A DNA stretch of 64,000 nt, taken from Geobacter sp. (GTDB lineage Bacteria; Desulfobacterota; Desulfuromonadia; Geobacterales; Geobacteraceae). The first letter of the stretch is position 1. The number at the start of each line of letters is the position of its first letter. Of the stretch, positions 45,442 through 54,273 are shown one piece after another. Made by a program: the position numbers and the translations under genes. The notes under the pieces were generated by a model. It saw only the letters and a program-made list of their open reading frames with translations, was not told the origin of the DNA and did no database searches. The DNA lies in NCBI GenBank assembly GCA_003314535.1, contig POSG01000001.1:415996-479995 (forward strand). The letters are read 5' to 3'.

Positions 45442-46221
45442 TTAATCGGGGGAAGCGGAAATTTGAGAATCACCTCCTTTTTGGGAGAGTTGCTTGGCGA
45501 AGGCATGACCTTGGAGCCGGTAACTGTGCCCCTTGATGTTGATCACTTGGCAATGGTGCAGAAGCCGATCCAGGATGGCTGACGCGATGACCGGATCACC
45601 AAAGAGCTCCTGCCAGTCGGAGAAGCTCTTGTTCGACGTAATGATGGTCGAGCTCTTCTCATAGCGGTAGGTGACGAACTGAAAGAAGAGATACGCTTCC
45701 TGGCTGGTGACCGGGAGATAACCAACCTCATCAACGATGACGAGGCTGGAGTTGAGATAGGCTTTGCCTTTGGCCTGGCTCTCTTTGAGCTTGGCGATCA
45801 AGGTATTCATGGTGGTGAAATAGACCCTGAAACCGTGGTAGCAAGCCTTGATAGCCAGGGCGATGGCGAGATGGGTTTTGCCGACTCCCGGTGGTCCCAG
45901 GAAGATGACGTTTTCGTGTCTGGAAAGAAACGTCAGGTCAAAGAGTTCCATGACTGCCTTCTTGTCCAGGTGGGGATGGAAGGTGAAATCATACTCTTCG
46001 ATGGTCTTTGCCATGGGAAGGCCAGCAATCTTCATGGCGGTATCGACGCGGCGCTTGTCCTTGGCCGCCACCTCTTCCTCCAGGAGTTGGTCGAGAAAGG
46101 AGAGGTAGGAACCGCCGTTCGCTTGTGAAAGGGTTGCGACGTCGTCGAGAATCTCCACTGCCTTGAAGAGTTTCAATCGCTTGAGATTGTCCTGGAGACG
46201 GTCAAAAGTCAGCTGTTCCAT
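45442..46221 (-). CDS. istB: IS21 helper ATPase IstB
   Basis: A 259-residue AAA+ ATPase with Walker A GPPGVGKT near 110-117, Walker B SLVIVDEVGYLP and sensor SNKSFSDW. It loads the IstA transposase on target DNA. It overlaps the istA end by 13 bases, the usual translational coupling of IS21. Confidence 0.95.
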   Translation of the reverse strand: MEQLTFDRLQDNLKRLKLFKAVEILDDVATLSQANGGSYLSFLDQLLEEEVAAKDKRRVDTAMKIAGLPMAKTIEEYDFTFHPHLDKKAVMELFDLTFLSRHENVIFLGPPGVGKTHLAIALAIKACYHGFRVYFTTMNTLIAKLKESQAKGKAYLNSSLVIVDEVGYLPVTSQEAYLFFQFVTYRYEKSSTIITSNKSFSDWQELFGDPVIASAILDRLLHHCQVINIKGHSYRLQGHAFAKQLSQKGGDSQISASPD

Positions 46222-47465
46222 GAGACACCTCCGGCGGCGTAACGGTCATACTCGGCAAGGGGGCGTCGGTAGACTTCGGGATAGAGGGTGCGGGTGACGA
46301 GCCCCCTGGTAGCCTTACCCTTGTTCCGTCCGTAGCGTGGGGTTTCCTGTGGTGTCCGGGATGGTCGTGACGGAATCCCGAGCGCCAGCCCTTTACCCTC
46401 CGGAATCGTGTAAGTCCGGAGCAGGTCGGCGTCGTGGTAGATGCGTATGAAATTGTTCTTGACCTTGAGGAGCACTTTTTTGCCGATCACGTGGGAAGCG
46501 ACATGGTAGCGGTTGCCGCCAAAGGAGAGCAGGCAGTCCTTGTACACTTTGCGGAAGAACTTGAGGGAGGTGTCGTAATCGTTCGCCGGAAGCGGCCCCA
46601 GATGAGGGATTTCCTGTTCCCACCGCAGCTTCACCTGCTGCCGGTAGGTTCCGTGAATCCGCAGGAGAGCGGTTTCGGCCAGCCAGGTGGTGACATCCTC
46701 ATTGGCTTGGGCGAGTGATCGGTATACGTACCCTCGCCAGAAGCTTTCCCGCAGATAGTCCATGGGGCGCTCCACCTTCCCCTTGACCCAGGGGCTGTAG
46801 GGCGGGCAGAGCCGAGGCGTGAAGCCGTAGTGTTTGGAGAAGTGGAGGAACTCCACGTTGAAAGTAGGCTTGCCGTTTTCGCGGCCCACGACGACGTGCT
46901 TCATATTGTCGTAGAGGATCTCGGCGGGCACGCCGCGAAGCTGTCTGAATGCCCGGAGATGACAATCCATGAAGACCTCCATCGTGCAGCGCTCGACGAA
47001 TTCGACATACATGGCCCGCGAGAAACCGAGGACCATGACGAAGGCATAGATCGTCGTGGTCTTGCCTGAGTTGTCGGTGATCTTGAAATCACCCCAATCG
47101 ACTTGGGCCTGAAGCCCCGGTTCGGTCTCAAAGCGGGTATAGGCGATCCGGCATTTTTGCTCCTTGATGGAACGGACAAACACCTTGACGGTGTCGTAAC
47201 AGCCGGCGTACCCCATGCGCTTGAGGCGCTCGAAGATCCAGGTAGCCTGGTAATCGTCTTCGTCGAGGAAATCCCGGATGACCTGGTGATAGGGATCAAG
47301 GATAGACGGTTTGGCTGTAGTGCGGGTGTAAGCTGGAAATGAGTTGCTTTCCAGGTGCTTCTTGACGGTTTTGCGATGGATGCCGAGTTTCCTGGCGATC
47401 CAACGAAGACTGTGACCTTGGCGCTTATAAGCACGAATGTCCATGTACACCTCCGTGGTAATCAT
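46209..47465 (-). CDS. istA: IS21 transposase IstA
   Basis: A 418-residue DDE integrase. The N-terminal helix-turn-helix is SLRWIARKLGIHRKTVKKHL; the catalytic domain starts at QAQVDWGDFK (first Asp), with YDNMKHVV (second Asp) and the Glu in PWVKGKVERPM. ATG 47465 (MITTEVYMDIRAY) is seven bases after GGGAGG and matches the usual IstA start. Confidence 0.94.
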   Translation of the reverse strand: MITTEVYMDIRAYKRQGHSLRWIARKLGIHRKTVKKHLESNSFPAYTRTTAKPSILDPYHQVIRDFLDEDDYQATWIFERLKRMGYAGCYDTVKVFVRSIKEQKCRIAYTRFETEPGLQAQVDWGDFKITDNSGKTTTIYAFVMVLGFSRAMYVEFVERCTMEVFMDCHLRAFRQLRGVPAEILYDNMKHVVVGRENGKPTFNVEFLHFSKHYGFTPRLCPPYSPWVKGKVERPMDYLRESFWRGYVYRSLAQANEDVTTWLAETALLRIHGTYRQQVKLRWEQEIPHLGPLPANDYDTSLKFFRKVYKDCLLSFGGNRYHVASHVIGKKVLLKVKNNFIRIYHDADLLRTYTIPEGKGLALGIPSRPSRTPQETPRYGRNKGKATRGLVTRTLYPEVYRRPLAEYDRYAAGGVSWNS

Positions 47466-48096
47466 CGGCATCCCTCCCTTCTTGAGAGAGGGATACCACA
47501 GGGTTCCAGGGGTGGTACACTTTTTATTACCGAATTTGGGTCATTATTGCATTACCAGTGACAATCTGGCGAAGCGTGCTGTTGCCCTCATGCGCCAGGT
47601 TGACCCGAAGGTGCAGTGCAATGATGAATGGGGGCATGACCACGCCGGCTGGAGCGTTCTCAAGCACCTCTATCCGGAGGCCGATGTTCCGGTTTTTCTA
47701 ATCAGTATTGATATGACTGCGCCACTTGAAAGGCATGTACAAATGGCAAGAAGTCTTGCTCCCTTGCGTGACGAAGGGGTCTTGATCCTTGGAAGCGGCA
47801 ATATTGTCCACAACCTCAGGGATGCGGATCTCAGTAACTTATATGCGCCGCCCGACGAGCGCGGAATCAGCTTCGATAAGACGGTAAAAGAGGCGCTGCT
47901 TTCTGGCGATATCGATACACTGTTAAATTACAGACAAGTGGGTGAACCTGCCATTTACTCTGTGCCCACCACGGACCACTACCTCCCCCTCCTTTACGCC
48001 GCAGGGCTCCGGGAAGAAGGAGAATCCCTAAGCTTCATTTGCGAGATGTTTCAGAACCGTTCGGTGTCCATGCGCTCGTTTGTCGTAGGAGGATGA

Positions 48097-48360
48097 TGGA
48101 CACATTCAATCGACTTTAGAAGGAGGCAATCATGACCAAAGTGCTTGGGATCACTACAGAAAACGGAATCTAAAGTACGCTAAGGATTTTGCAGTGGTCG
48201 TAACGACCTTAATTCGTAACGTTGAATAAGTTTGCTCCGCTTCCAGATGAAATCTCCTGTCAGCTTGATATGCTCCCACCCGAGCGGCGATAAATTGTGA
48301 CCTTCCCCCATTTATAGGGCCAGGTTTGGTTAGTGTTTTCGGTATGTTAGAGATGACGAA
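48097..48360 (+). other. gap after the dioxygenase with a truncated gene start
   Basis: Behind a perfect AGGAGG (48121) an ATG at 48132 opens a 13-codon frame beginning MTKVLGIT, the way flavin-reductase-like (NADPH-FMN) genes start, and then ends at TAA 48171-48173. This suggests a gene cut off near its start by a deletion or insertion; the following 180 bases have no open frame that continues it. The identification is tentative. Confidence 0.35.
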
Positions 48361-49446
48361 TCATTGTTCATTTGGGGGGATAATATTGCATTGCTTCATC
48401 TTCCTGTAGAGTGTCGACCTGCTGATACAAAGGTCTTTCGCAGCATTCGAGATATTCCATTTCTGTTTTTTCAATACGTTCAACATTGCGTTGTGTTCGG
48501 CATGTTTTATCGAATCGGAAGGCATTTTCTCGCCAGTTCCTGAAGTTGCTTCTTTTGGTAAAGGGATGGATAACGTAGTCGATTTGACAATTTCCTGAGG
48601 CAGATCGTCTGGACCAATTATTCCAGTTTCGTTAACTGCACAGGCATAGCGGATTACATTTCGCAACTGTCGTATATTTCCGGGCCAAGAATAATCCAAC
48701 AGCCTTTCGTGTGCATCAGCTCCAATCCGCACGGATTGCTCATTTCCCGCCTCCTTGGCAAGAACCTTCTTAATTAGCAATGCCTTGTCCTGACGTTCAC
48801 GGAGCGGTGGCAGAGTTATGGTAAAGCCATTGAGCCGATAGTAGAGATCCTCTCTGAACTGCCTGTTTCGTACAAGTTCCTCAAGGTTGCGAAGCGTCGC
48901 ACAAATGACATGCAAATTTACCCGTATTGGTCTTTCGCTGCCAAGTGGCAATACTTCTTTTTCGGCAAGAACACGAAGCAGTCTGGTCTGCAGGTGCAGC
49001 GGCATGTCCCCAATTTCATCAAGAAAAAGTGTCCCTCCATCAGACTGCAGGATTTTGCCTCTCATGCCTTTGTTGTTAGCACCCGTAAAAGCCCCCTGCC
49101 TGTAACCGAACAATTCGCTTTCGATAAGCGACTCTGGAATTGAAGCGCAATTCAGTGCGACAAAGGGCCTTGAAGATCGATCGCTCGACTGATGCACAGC
49201 TTGGGCAAAGACTTCCTTTCCCGTTCCTGTCTCGCCGATGATAAGAAGGGAAATATCCTTGTTCATCACCTTTCTAGCGCAGTTCATATTGTGTAACATC
49301 TGTTTGTCGGAACCAGCCAGATATTCGAGGCTGGGGCCAACAACTATGGGATCAAACGATTTTGCACTGTTGGTGCTTATTTGGCTGCTGAACTCTTCCG
49401 GATAAAAATCCTTGCTGCAAAGTTTTCTTATCACATTCTTCCGCAT
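48361..49446 (-). CDS. sigma-54-dependent activator without sensor domain
   Basis: A 361-residue regulator from ATG 49446, seven bases after GGGGAGA. The AAA+ domain is complete: IGETGTGKEVFAQAVH (Walker A), ESELFGYRQGAFTGA (sigma-54 contact GAFTGA), DGGTLFLDEIGDM (Walker B), and YSWPGNIRQLRNV (sensor II). A Fis-type helix-turn-helix closes it (NISNAAKDLCISRSTLYRKMKQ). The sequence and DPIVVGPSLEYLAGSDKQ leader look like AcoR-type activators, but the N-terminal GAF sensory domain (about 300 residues) is missing. It may be constitutively competent or controlled by a partner. No -24/-12 promoter was found nearby. Confidence 0.88.
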   Translation of the reverse strand: MRKNVIRKLCSKDFYPEEFSSQISTNSAKSFDPIVVGPSLEYLAGSDKQMLHNMNCARKVMNKDISLLIIGETGTGKEVFAQAVHQSSDRSSRPFVALNCASIPESLIESELFGYRQGAFTGANNKGMRGKILQSDGGTLFLDEIGDMPLHLQTRLLRVLAEKEVLPLGSERPIRVNLHVICATLRNLEELVRNRQFREDLYYRLNGFTITLPPLRERQDKALLIKKVLAKEAGNEQSVRIGADAHERLLDYSWPGNIRQLRNVIRYACAVNETGIIGPDDLPQEIVKSTTLSIPLPKEATSGTGEKMPSDSIKHAEHNAMLNVLKKQKWNISNAAKDLCISRSTLYRKMKQCNIIPPNEQ

Positions 49447-49914
49447 GACGATTTCTCCCCATGGCAATGCAATTATATATATTTAAACTATTTTACCATG
49501 GATAAAAATTATTGCAGAGATCGCGTAAAATAATGTTGCGGAGAGGTGGCCTGAAGACATCAGGGTGGGGTAGTTGAATTACCCATTCAGTGGAAGTGAT
49601 TCAAAAGACAGGTCATATCTGATTACGTAGGTTCGATTAATGAAAACCGCTCTTTTGACTGCATGAGACACATCCTGTCACTTACTCTCAGAACCTTAAC
49701 AAATAGGAGAATAACTACATGATTTCATTCGGTTGCGCTTTTCAAAGGCCCTCCAGTCGATGCTATCCGCCATGCATGACTGCGGTTCAGTATGTGGTAG
49801 CAAAAATAGCCTTCCTGGGCAGATGAGTTCGATTTTGACCTCAAGATATCACCGTTTTTTGATGGGCTACCTCTACCTCTTACGTATTTTTCAAGAACGA
49901 TTTTAATACTCCAT
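49447..49914. other. gap between the activator and the MucR gene
   Basis: About 470 AT-rich bases without a convincing gene. An ATG at 49720 behind AGGAGA opens a 19-codon frame (MISFGCAFQRPPVDAIRHA) that stops at once; it might be a decayed gene start like the one at 48132. Nothing else is recognised. Confidence 0.3.
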
Positions 49915-49949
49915 AAAAAAGGGGCACCCATATCCTGGCATGCCCCTTT
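49915..49949 (-). terminator. terminator of the MucR-type gene
   Basis: On the minus strand AAAGGGGCA pairs with TGCCCCTTT and is followed by a run of T, about 40 bases after the stop of the MucR gene. Confidence 0.85.
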
Positions 49950-49990
49950 CCTGGAAAACCCTTCTCAGGCCAAATTTGCAAGCTGATATC

Positions 49991-50467
49991 TCAGCCTTTT
50001 TTCTTTAATGCCTTCTTCGCAGTCGGTTTCTTGGCTTGCAGCTTCTCTGCCCTTACCGCCCTCGCCTTGGCAAGGTTGTCGGCCAATCCCCTATCCAGCG
50101 CCGTTTGCCTTCTTTTCTCCGAGAAGTTCTTTGCAGTTAGAGATTGCGTTGCAGGAATATTGAACTGCTTCCTATATTCCCGAGGCGTGATCCCGTGAAC
50201 CTGGTTAAGATGCCGAGTAAGGGTCTTCATTCCCCCTTTGCCGCAGATCATACAATAAACCTGGTCTGCCTGGAAAGCCTTCCTCAAGGTCATGACCGGC
50301 GCCTTCTTCTCTTCCGTCGCCTCAGGCGCCACCCCGACCGTTTCAAGTTGCTGAAGCGCAGCATAAACCTTCTGAATTTCCTGCAATAGCTCTTCCGTCG
50401 TCATCACGTTGACAGAAGCATGGGATGATACGATGCTTGCCGCCAGTTCTACGAGTGAATTAGGCAT
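49991..50467 (-). CDS. MucR/Ros-type zinc-finger transcriptional regulator
   Basis: A 158-residue regulator behind AAGGAGG. The single C2H2-like zinc finger is CMICGKGGMKTLTRHLNQVH near residues 72-91, followed by GITPREYRKQFNIP, the conserved MucR/Ros core. The lysine- and alanine-rich tail (KARAVRAEKLQAKKPTAKKALKKK) would bind DNA nonspecifically. Such proteins silence or control AT-rich, often horizontally acquired genes, which fits the AT-rich accessory region around it. Autoregulation is common. Confidence 0.92.
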   Translation of the reverse strand: MPNSLVELAASIVSSHASVNVMTTEELLQEIQKVYAALQQLETVGVAPEATEEKKAPVMTLRKAFQADQVYCMICGKGGMKTLTRHLNQVHGITPREYRKQFNIPATQSLTAKNFSEKRRQTALDRGLADNLAKARAVRAEKLQAKKPTAKKALKKKG

Positions 50468-50616
50468 CTATAATCCTCCTTGTTGTTAATATTATGATTG
50501 AATTTGAAACAATGTTAACCCCGGTGACCCACCAATTCAGTTTTGTTTATGGGGTTAGTAATATTCTATCGCATTCCCACTAGCTCTTTTCTATACCTTG
50601 ACTAAAATAAAATATA

Positions 50617-51039
50617 TTAGTGAGCTACTGATTCAATTCGAGAAGATTCTTTGTTATATGGTATACCTATTAACTGTGGTGCATAAAGACATAGAAATAC
50701 TGGTATGACCAATAAACATATTATTATACTCCCTCTTGCTGATTGTCTAATTATTTGAATATGATGATCCAGATAATCGTCAATTCCTTTATTATATGAT
50801 TCACTATTTTTATATAATAGTATATATTTTGATGCACACCACCAGATTAAATAAGCTTCCAACATGGTCCCAACAATAATTGCAATAGCAATACTGAATT
50901 TACACCAAAAAGTATGAACAATATATCTAAATTCAGGTTTGGTACAGGCAAAAGAAAACGCTAGGGTCTGAACGACGGAGAAGCCAGTAAGTACATTAGA
51001 TATCTGCCACAGTTCTTTCGAAAGTGCGCTATCGTCCAT
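50617..51039 (-). CDS. AT-rich membrane protein of unknown function
   Basis: A 140-residue protein with three predicted helices (VLTGFSVVQTLAFSFAC, SIAIAIIVGTMLEAYLIWWCA and SIIICLLVIPVFLCLYAPQLIG). ATG 51039 lies seven bases after AGGAG, and the frame is far more AT-rich than the chromosome around, so it is probably acquired. I do not recognise it. Confidence 0.7.
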   Translation of the reverse strand: MDDSALSKELWQISNVLTGFSVVQTLAFSFACTKPEFRYIVHTFWCKFSIAIAIIVGTMLEAYLIWWCASKYILLYKNSESYNKGIDDYLDHHIQIIRQSARGSIIICLLVIPVFLCLYAPQLIGIPYNKESSRIESVAH

Positions 51040-51572
51040 TATTATGCTCCTAGCATGATATATAGTACGTTCATATCTATCTTACACGGTCTGTATATAC
51101 TGAATATAGTTAAGCATTTCTATTATTTTAATTTTCCTCAATTCTGCAAACGTAGTGTCGTATATTAACAAAAATATTTGTTCGGCGTCGGACCAAGCTA
51201 TGCATGCGGAACCATGGGAGAATCATCCCAAAAGCCGAGCTTTCCAGCCCCCAGAACCGCATTTCGACGGTGAAAACATCGACTGAAGGTGAATCATTCG
51301 TGTGGGCCATCTACGAGACACTCATTCTTGCTTATAAATGCAGTCCTAAGAGGGGAATCCGGCCTTTTTCTACCAAATAATATTCTCTCATCAACACCTT
51401 ATCCTGGTCCGACCCCAAATCCCAAATCATGAATTTCCATTCCTGCTGGTTTTCCGACAAAATTGTGTTTAAGATGTCCGAGGTCCGGCAGGAGCAGAGG
51501 CTTGCCATGCTGGAGGTGATGACAGGCAGATAAATGTAATGCTTACAATCGTGAAATCAAGGAGACAGCACT
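51040..51572. other. 533-base gap holding the right 42-bp repeat and a coding remnant
   Basis: Mostly AT-rich sequence without a supported gene. Directly after the repeat copy the frame EVRQEQRLAMLEVMTGR ends at TAA 51531-51533, looking like the tail of a lost protein. The minus-strand frame at 51128-51310 (60 codons) has no ribosome site. Confidence 0.35.
51439..51480 (+). repeat. 42-bp direct repeat, right copy
   Basis: Identical over 42 bases to 42622-42663 and in the same orientation, 8.8 kb apart. Flanks differ on both sides beyond the exact match. Confidence 0.9.
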
Positions 51573-52343
51573 ATGGAATGGCTAACCGACCCGCAGGTCT
51601 GGCTGGCACTCGTGACCCTGACCGCGCTGGAAATAGTCCTCGGCATCGACAACATCATATTTATCTCGATCCAGGCGAGCAAGCTCCCGCAGGGCTTGCA
51701 GGAGAAAGCCCGCCTGCTGGGGCTCGGGCTGGCAATGTTCATACGGGTGGCGCTGCTTTTCTCGCTGACCTGGCTGATGGGGCTCAAAACGCCGCTGTTT
51801 ACCGTTCTCGGCAATGATATTTCCGGACGAGACCTGATCCTGCTGTCTGGCGGGCTGTTTCTGATCTGGAAAAGCACCATGGAGATCCACGAGAAGCTGG
51901 AAGGAGACGAGGGGGTTGCGACGTCCCGGGTCGGTACGACCTTTGGTGCGGTAATCGTGCAGATACTCCTGCTGGACATCGTGTTTTCACTCGATTCCAT
52001 CATCACTGCCCTGGGTATGGCAAACAGGCTTGCCGTCATGGTAGCGGCAGTAGTTATCGCCGTTGCCTTCATGATGCTCTTCTCCGGGAAAATCAGCGCA
52101 TTCGTGGAAAAACATCCTACCATCAAGATGCTCGCACTGAGCTTTCTGCTCCTGATCGGCGTGGCGCTCATCGGCGACGGCCTCGACATGCATATCCCCA
52201 AAGGTTATATCTATTTCGCCATGGCTTTCTCGGTGATGGTGGAGATGCTCAATCTGCGCATGCGCCGCGGGACGCCGGTAAAGCTCCACCAACCACACCT
52301 GGAAGAATCGATCAAGGGGAAACGAGGGGTGACTGAAGTCTAG
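51573..52343 (+). CDS. TerC family integral membrane protein
   Basis: A 256-residue protein with seven to eight helices, ATG 51573 behind AAGGAG. TerC signatures are EIVLGIDNIIFISI in the first helix region and DIVFSLDSIITALG in the fifth, each with a membrane aspartate that would bind metal. The short cytoplasmic C-terminus lacks CBS/CorC domains. TerC proteins load manganese onto exported enzymes or confer tellurite resistance. It stands at the right edge of the accessory region. Confidence 0.93.
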   Translation: MEWLTDPQVWLALVTLTALEIVLGIDNIIFISIQASKLPQGLQEKARLLGLGLAMFIRVALLFSLTWLMGLKTPLFTVLGNDISGRDLILLSGGLFLIWKSTMEIHEKLEGDEGVATSRVGTTFGAVIVQILLLDIVFSLDSIITALGMANRLAVMVAAVVIAVAFMMLFSGKISAFVEKHPTIKMLALSFLLLIGVALIGDGLDMHIPKGYIYFAMAFSVMVEMLNLRMRRGTPVKLHQPHLEESIKGKRGVTEV

Positions 52344-52492
52344 ACGAAATTAGGTTTTACTGATGCGCGGGCGATCCTGCTGTTGCTGCCGGCGACCATG
52401 TCGCTGGTCAATCTCTCTTAGGTCCATGATTATAGTGAAGTTGCGTTTCTGGTAGTGGGATTACTATCAAAGATGAAAGAATGTCCGAAACT

Positions 52493-52508
52493 CTAACCTG
52501 ACCCCATT
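52493..52508 (-). repeat. degenerate RAYT-type end
   Basis: On the minus strand AAATGGGGTCAGGTTAG resembles the GGGGTCAGGTCTC start of the RAYT element at 42673. No transposase accompanies it, so it is a solo remnant or REP-like site. Confidence 0.45.
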
Positions 52509-52514
52509 TGGCAC

Positions 52515-52817
52515 TTACTTCTCCTGGCCACTTTTCTCACCTTCGATGATGATTGACTTTGGATCATGTGAAGGAAGATGCGTCAACTTGTTGCCATCGG
52601 AGAGAATCGTATAATCCTGACTGCTCACATTGATCTCATACGAAGTCTCTGCCGAATTCGTGGATCGATGCCATGAGTAGACTCGGGTCAACTGGAATGC
52701 TCCCAAGATGAACAAAATTATGGCCACGGGGATGAAAATCAGGGAGAAGAACATCATTGCTGCCACCAGAACGAAGGCGACGAGCAGTGCTTTTATGTAG
52801 ATGAGCCAATTTTTCAC
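52515..52817 (-). CDS. small membrane protein, unknown
   Basis: A 100-residue protein with GTG start at 52817, no strong ribosome site. The first 45 residues are two adjacent hydrophobic helices (IYIKALLVAFVLVAAMMFFSLIFI, VAIILFILGAFQL); the rest is polar (SYEINVSSQDYTILSDGNKLTHLPSHDPKSI). No family recognised. Composition makes a real gene likely, though not certain. Confidence 0.5.
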   Translation of the reverse strand: MKNWLIYIKALLVAFVLVAAMMFFSLIFIPVAIILFILGAFQLTRVYSWHRSTNSAETSYEINVSSQDYTILSDGNKLTHLPSHDPKSIIIEGEKSGQEK

Positions 52818-52998
52818 GAGGGTTATTTTATCATCTCCTATCCATCCTTGTAACGATGATTTTCAGATGTTCAAAAGTGGCAAAAAGAAGTTATTCAAAC
52901 AGGTTTAAATTATATTCCACAATCTGCTCTTGTTACATTTACTGTACCAATAAGATTCCCTTGCTTGTCTTGGTACATATTAGAAATCCGTAGAAATC

Positions 52999-53046
52999 CG
53001 GGACAGATCTATTGATTGCTAATGAGGGGAAAATAGATCTGTCCCG
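52999..53046. repeat. 48-bp hairpin repeat, copy 1
   Basis: CGGGACAGATCTATT and AATAGATCTGTCCCG form a perfect 15-bp stem around 18 bases. The copy at 54274-54321 differs only at loop positions. Immediately before it a 10-bp unit TAGAAATCCG is tandemly repeated at 52981-53000. Confidence 0.9.
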
Positions 53047-53056
53047 CATTTTACGG

Positions 53057-53548
53057 CTACCGGGAAAAGCGCGCGACTCGTCCGGCCGAGAGACGTACCA
53101 GGTCGGCAGCATCGATTTCCAGGGTCCGGTCCGGCCGACCGAACCCGCAGTAGATGGTGGGGGTTACGGAAAGGACATCTTCATCGATGAACACTTCAGC
53201 GCCATCCAGGGGCATAACCGGCGAGACGCTCCCCGGCTCCACCCCTGTGACATCCCGCACTTCCTCCGGCGACAGGGAAAAGAGATCCCTCCGGTTGACG
53301 CCGGCAAGGGCCGCAAGCCGGGCGTAGTCCACCCTCCGGGTTCCCCGGAGGGCCACCAGCAGGATGTCGCCGTTCCGGGTGCGGAAGGCGATGGTCTTCA
53401 CCAGTCGGTCCACAGGAAAGGAGAGATTGCGCGCCGCGTCCTCAACAGTCCGGGTTTCCCGGTGTTCGTGGATTCTGTGCGGGACACCGCTGCTGGACAG
53501 AAGCTCCAGCAACCGGTGAAAGGTCGCATCCGGGACGATATCAGTCAT
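53057..53548 (-). CDS. YbaK/ProX-type aminoacyl-tRNA deacylase
   Basis: A 163-residue editing-domain protein. ATG 53548 overlaps the stop of the upstream thioesterase gene as ATGA, which decides the start. Motifs include RLVKTIAFRTRNGDILLVALRG with the conserved lysine and SPVMPLDGAEVFIDEDV in the substrate loop. These free-standing deacylases clear mischarged tRNA such as Cys- or Ala-tRNA(Pro). Co-transcribed with the PaaI gene. Confidence 0.88.
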   Translation of the reverse strand: MTDIVPDATFHRLLELLSSSGVPHRIHEHRETRTVEDAARNLSFPVDRLVKTIAFRTRNGDILLVALRGTRRVDYARLAALAGVNRRDLFSLSPEEVRDVTGVEPGSVSPVMPLDGAEVFIDEDVLSVTPTIYCGFGRPDRTLEIDAADLVRLSAGRVARFSR

Positions 53549-54033
53549 GTCTTCGGCCTGCATTGTTCGAGGAAGCCGCGAAGGACCTCTTCTTCGACCC
53601 CGGCCAGGGAAGCGATGCGGGAGATCTTGACGAACACCCAGTCGCTGTCCGCTTCGGCCAGCAGTACCCCGTCCGGAGAGTGAATCGAGCAATGCACCAA
53701 CGCCTTCACCTTGTCATGGCGTACAACCCGCCCTTCCACGACGATTTCCGTGTTGGTCGCAACCGGCTTGATAAAGCGCGTGGTCATCTCCCGCGTGACG
53801 GCGAAGCGGCCCAAGTGGGCGAAAAGGGCATATGCGGCGGTCTCGTCGAGAACGGTCGACAGTATCCCGCCGTGTACCAGGCCATCGAATCCGCACAGGC
53901 TGTCGGGCAAGGAGCACCGGGTTACGCACCCCTGTTCCGCATGCCGGAAACGGAGCTTCAGCCCATGGGGATTGTTGGGTGAGCACCCGAAACATGCGCC
54001 CGGCCAGCGTGCCTTTATCTCAGCATCATCCAT
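53545..54033 (-). CDS. PaaI family hotdog thioesterase
   Basis: A 162-residue hotdog-fold protein with the PaaI-type signature ACFGCSPNNPHGLKLRF, then GFDGLVHGGILSTVLDETAAYAL, where HGG and the Asp/Glu pair form the acyl-CoA thioesterase site. It hydrolyses small or aromatic acyl-CoAs; the exact substrate is unknown. First gene of a two-gene operon with the YbaK homologue, bracketed on both sides by the 48-bp hairpin repeats. Confidence 0.9.
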   Translation of the reverse strand: MDDAEIKARWPGACFGCSPNNPHGLKLRFRHAEQGCVTRCSLPDSLCGFDGLVHGGILSTVLDETAAYALFAHLGRFAVTREMTTRFIKPVATNTEIVVEGRVVRHDKVKALVHCSIHSPDGVLLAEADSDWVFVKISRIASLAGVEEEVLRGFLEQCRPKT

Positions 54034-54273
54034 TGATATCCTCGATTCCGTTCATTCCTTACACATACTATAAGCGTCCACCTATTCAGTTTACACACTG
54101 GGGTTTCTGAAAATGTGCAGACCCTTGGTCTCTCAACATCCATTGCCCGGCTTACCGATTGGAAAAGGATTCTAGAGAACCCCCAGTGCCTTGAGGCATT
54201 CCTTGCCGAGTTCCATGCGTTTGCCTGCATCTGATGCTTTCCGAATATCCATGTTCAATGCAAAACAGAAATC

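Larger units (their letters stand above)
45371..47563 (-). mobile_element. IS21-family insertion sequence with 7-bp target duplication
   Basis: The 2193-bp element is bracketed by ATCTGGC at 45364-45370 and 47564-47570, both inside the dioxygenase gene. Its ends start TGTCAATGGGAA and, on the other strand, TGTCACTGGTAA. Additional internal copies of AAAAGTGTACCA occur near both ends, the multiple-repeat layout of IS21. It carries istA and istB on the minus strand and seems complete. Confidence 0.95.
45111..48096 (+). pseudogene. ygiD-type extradiol dioxygenase gene split by an IS21 element
   Basis: 45111-45370 encodes the N-terminal 86 residues (PVLFVGHGSPM, IVSAHWQTKG, DFYGFPEELYEVRYEPPGYPDLA) and 47571-48096 the remainder (AKRAVALM, EWGHDHAGWSVLKHLYPEADVPV, GSGNIVHNLRD, TTDHYLPLLYAAG). 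Removing the IS and one 7-bp duplication joins the parts in frame to a 261-residue protein, close to E. coli YgiD (about 271), a zinc DOPA/class III extradiol dioxygenase. The zinc histidines GHG, SAHW and DHAGW are all present. The gene is therefore recently inactivated and could be restored by precise excision. Confidence 0.92.

Noticed and set aside
51128..51310. 60-codon minus-strand frame in the gap before terC
   Set aside because: No ribosome site, no domain, and it lies in a region of decayed sequence.
54114..54236. Plus-strand frame ending in a Leu/Phe-rich tail between the PaaI gene and the hairpin repeat
   Set aside because: It could be a remnant of a protein end, but has no start, no family match and is too short to support.
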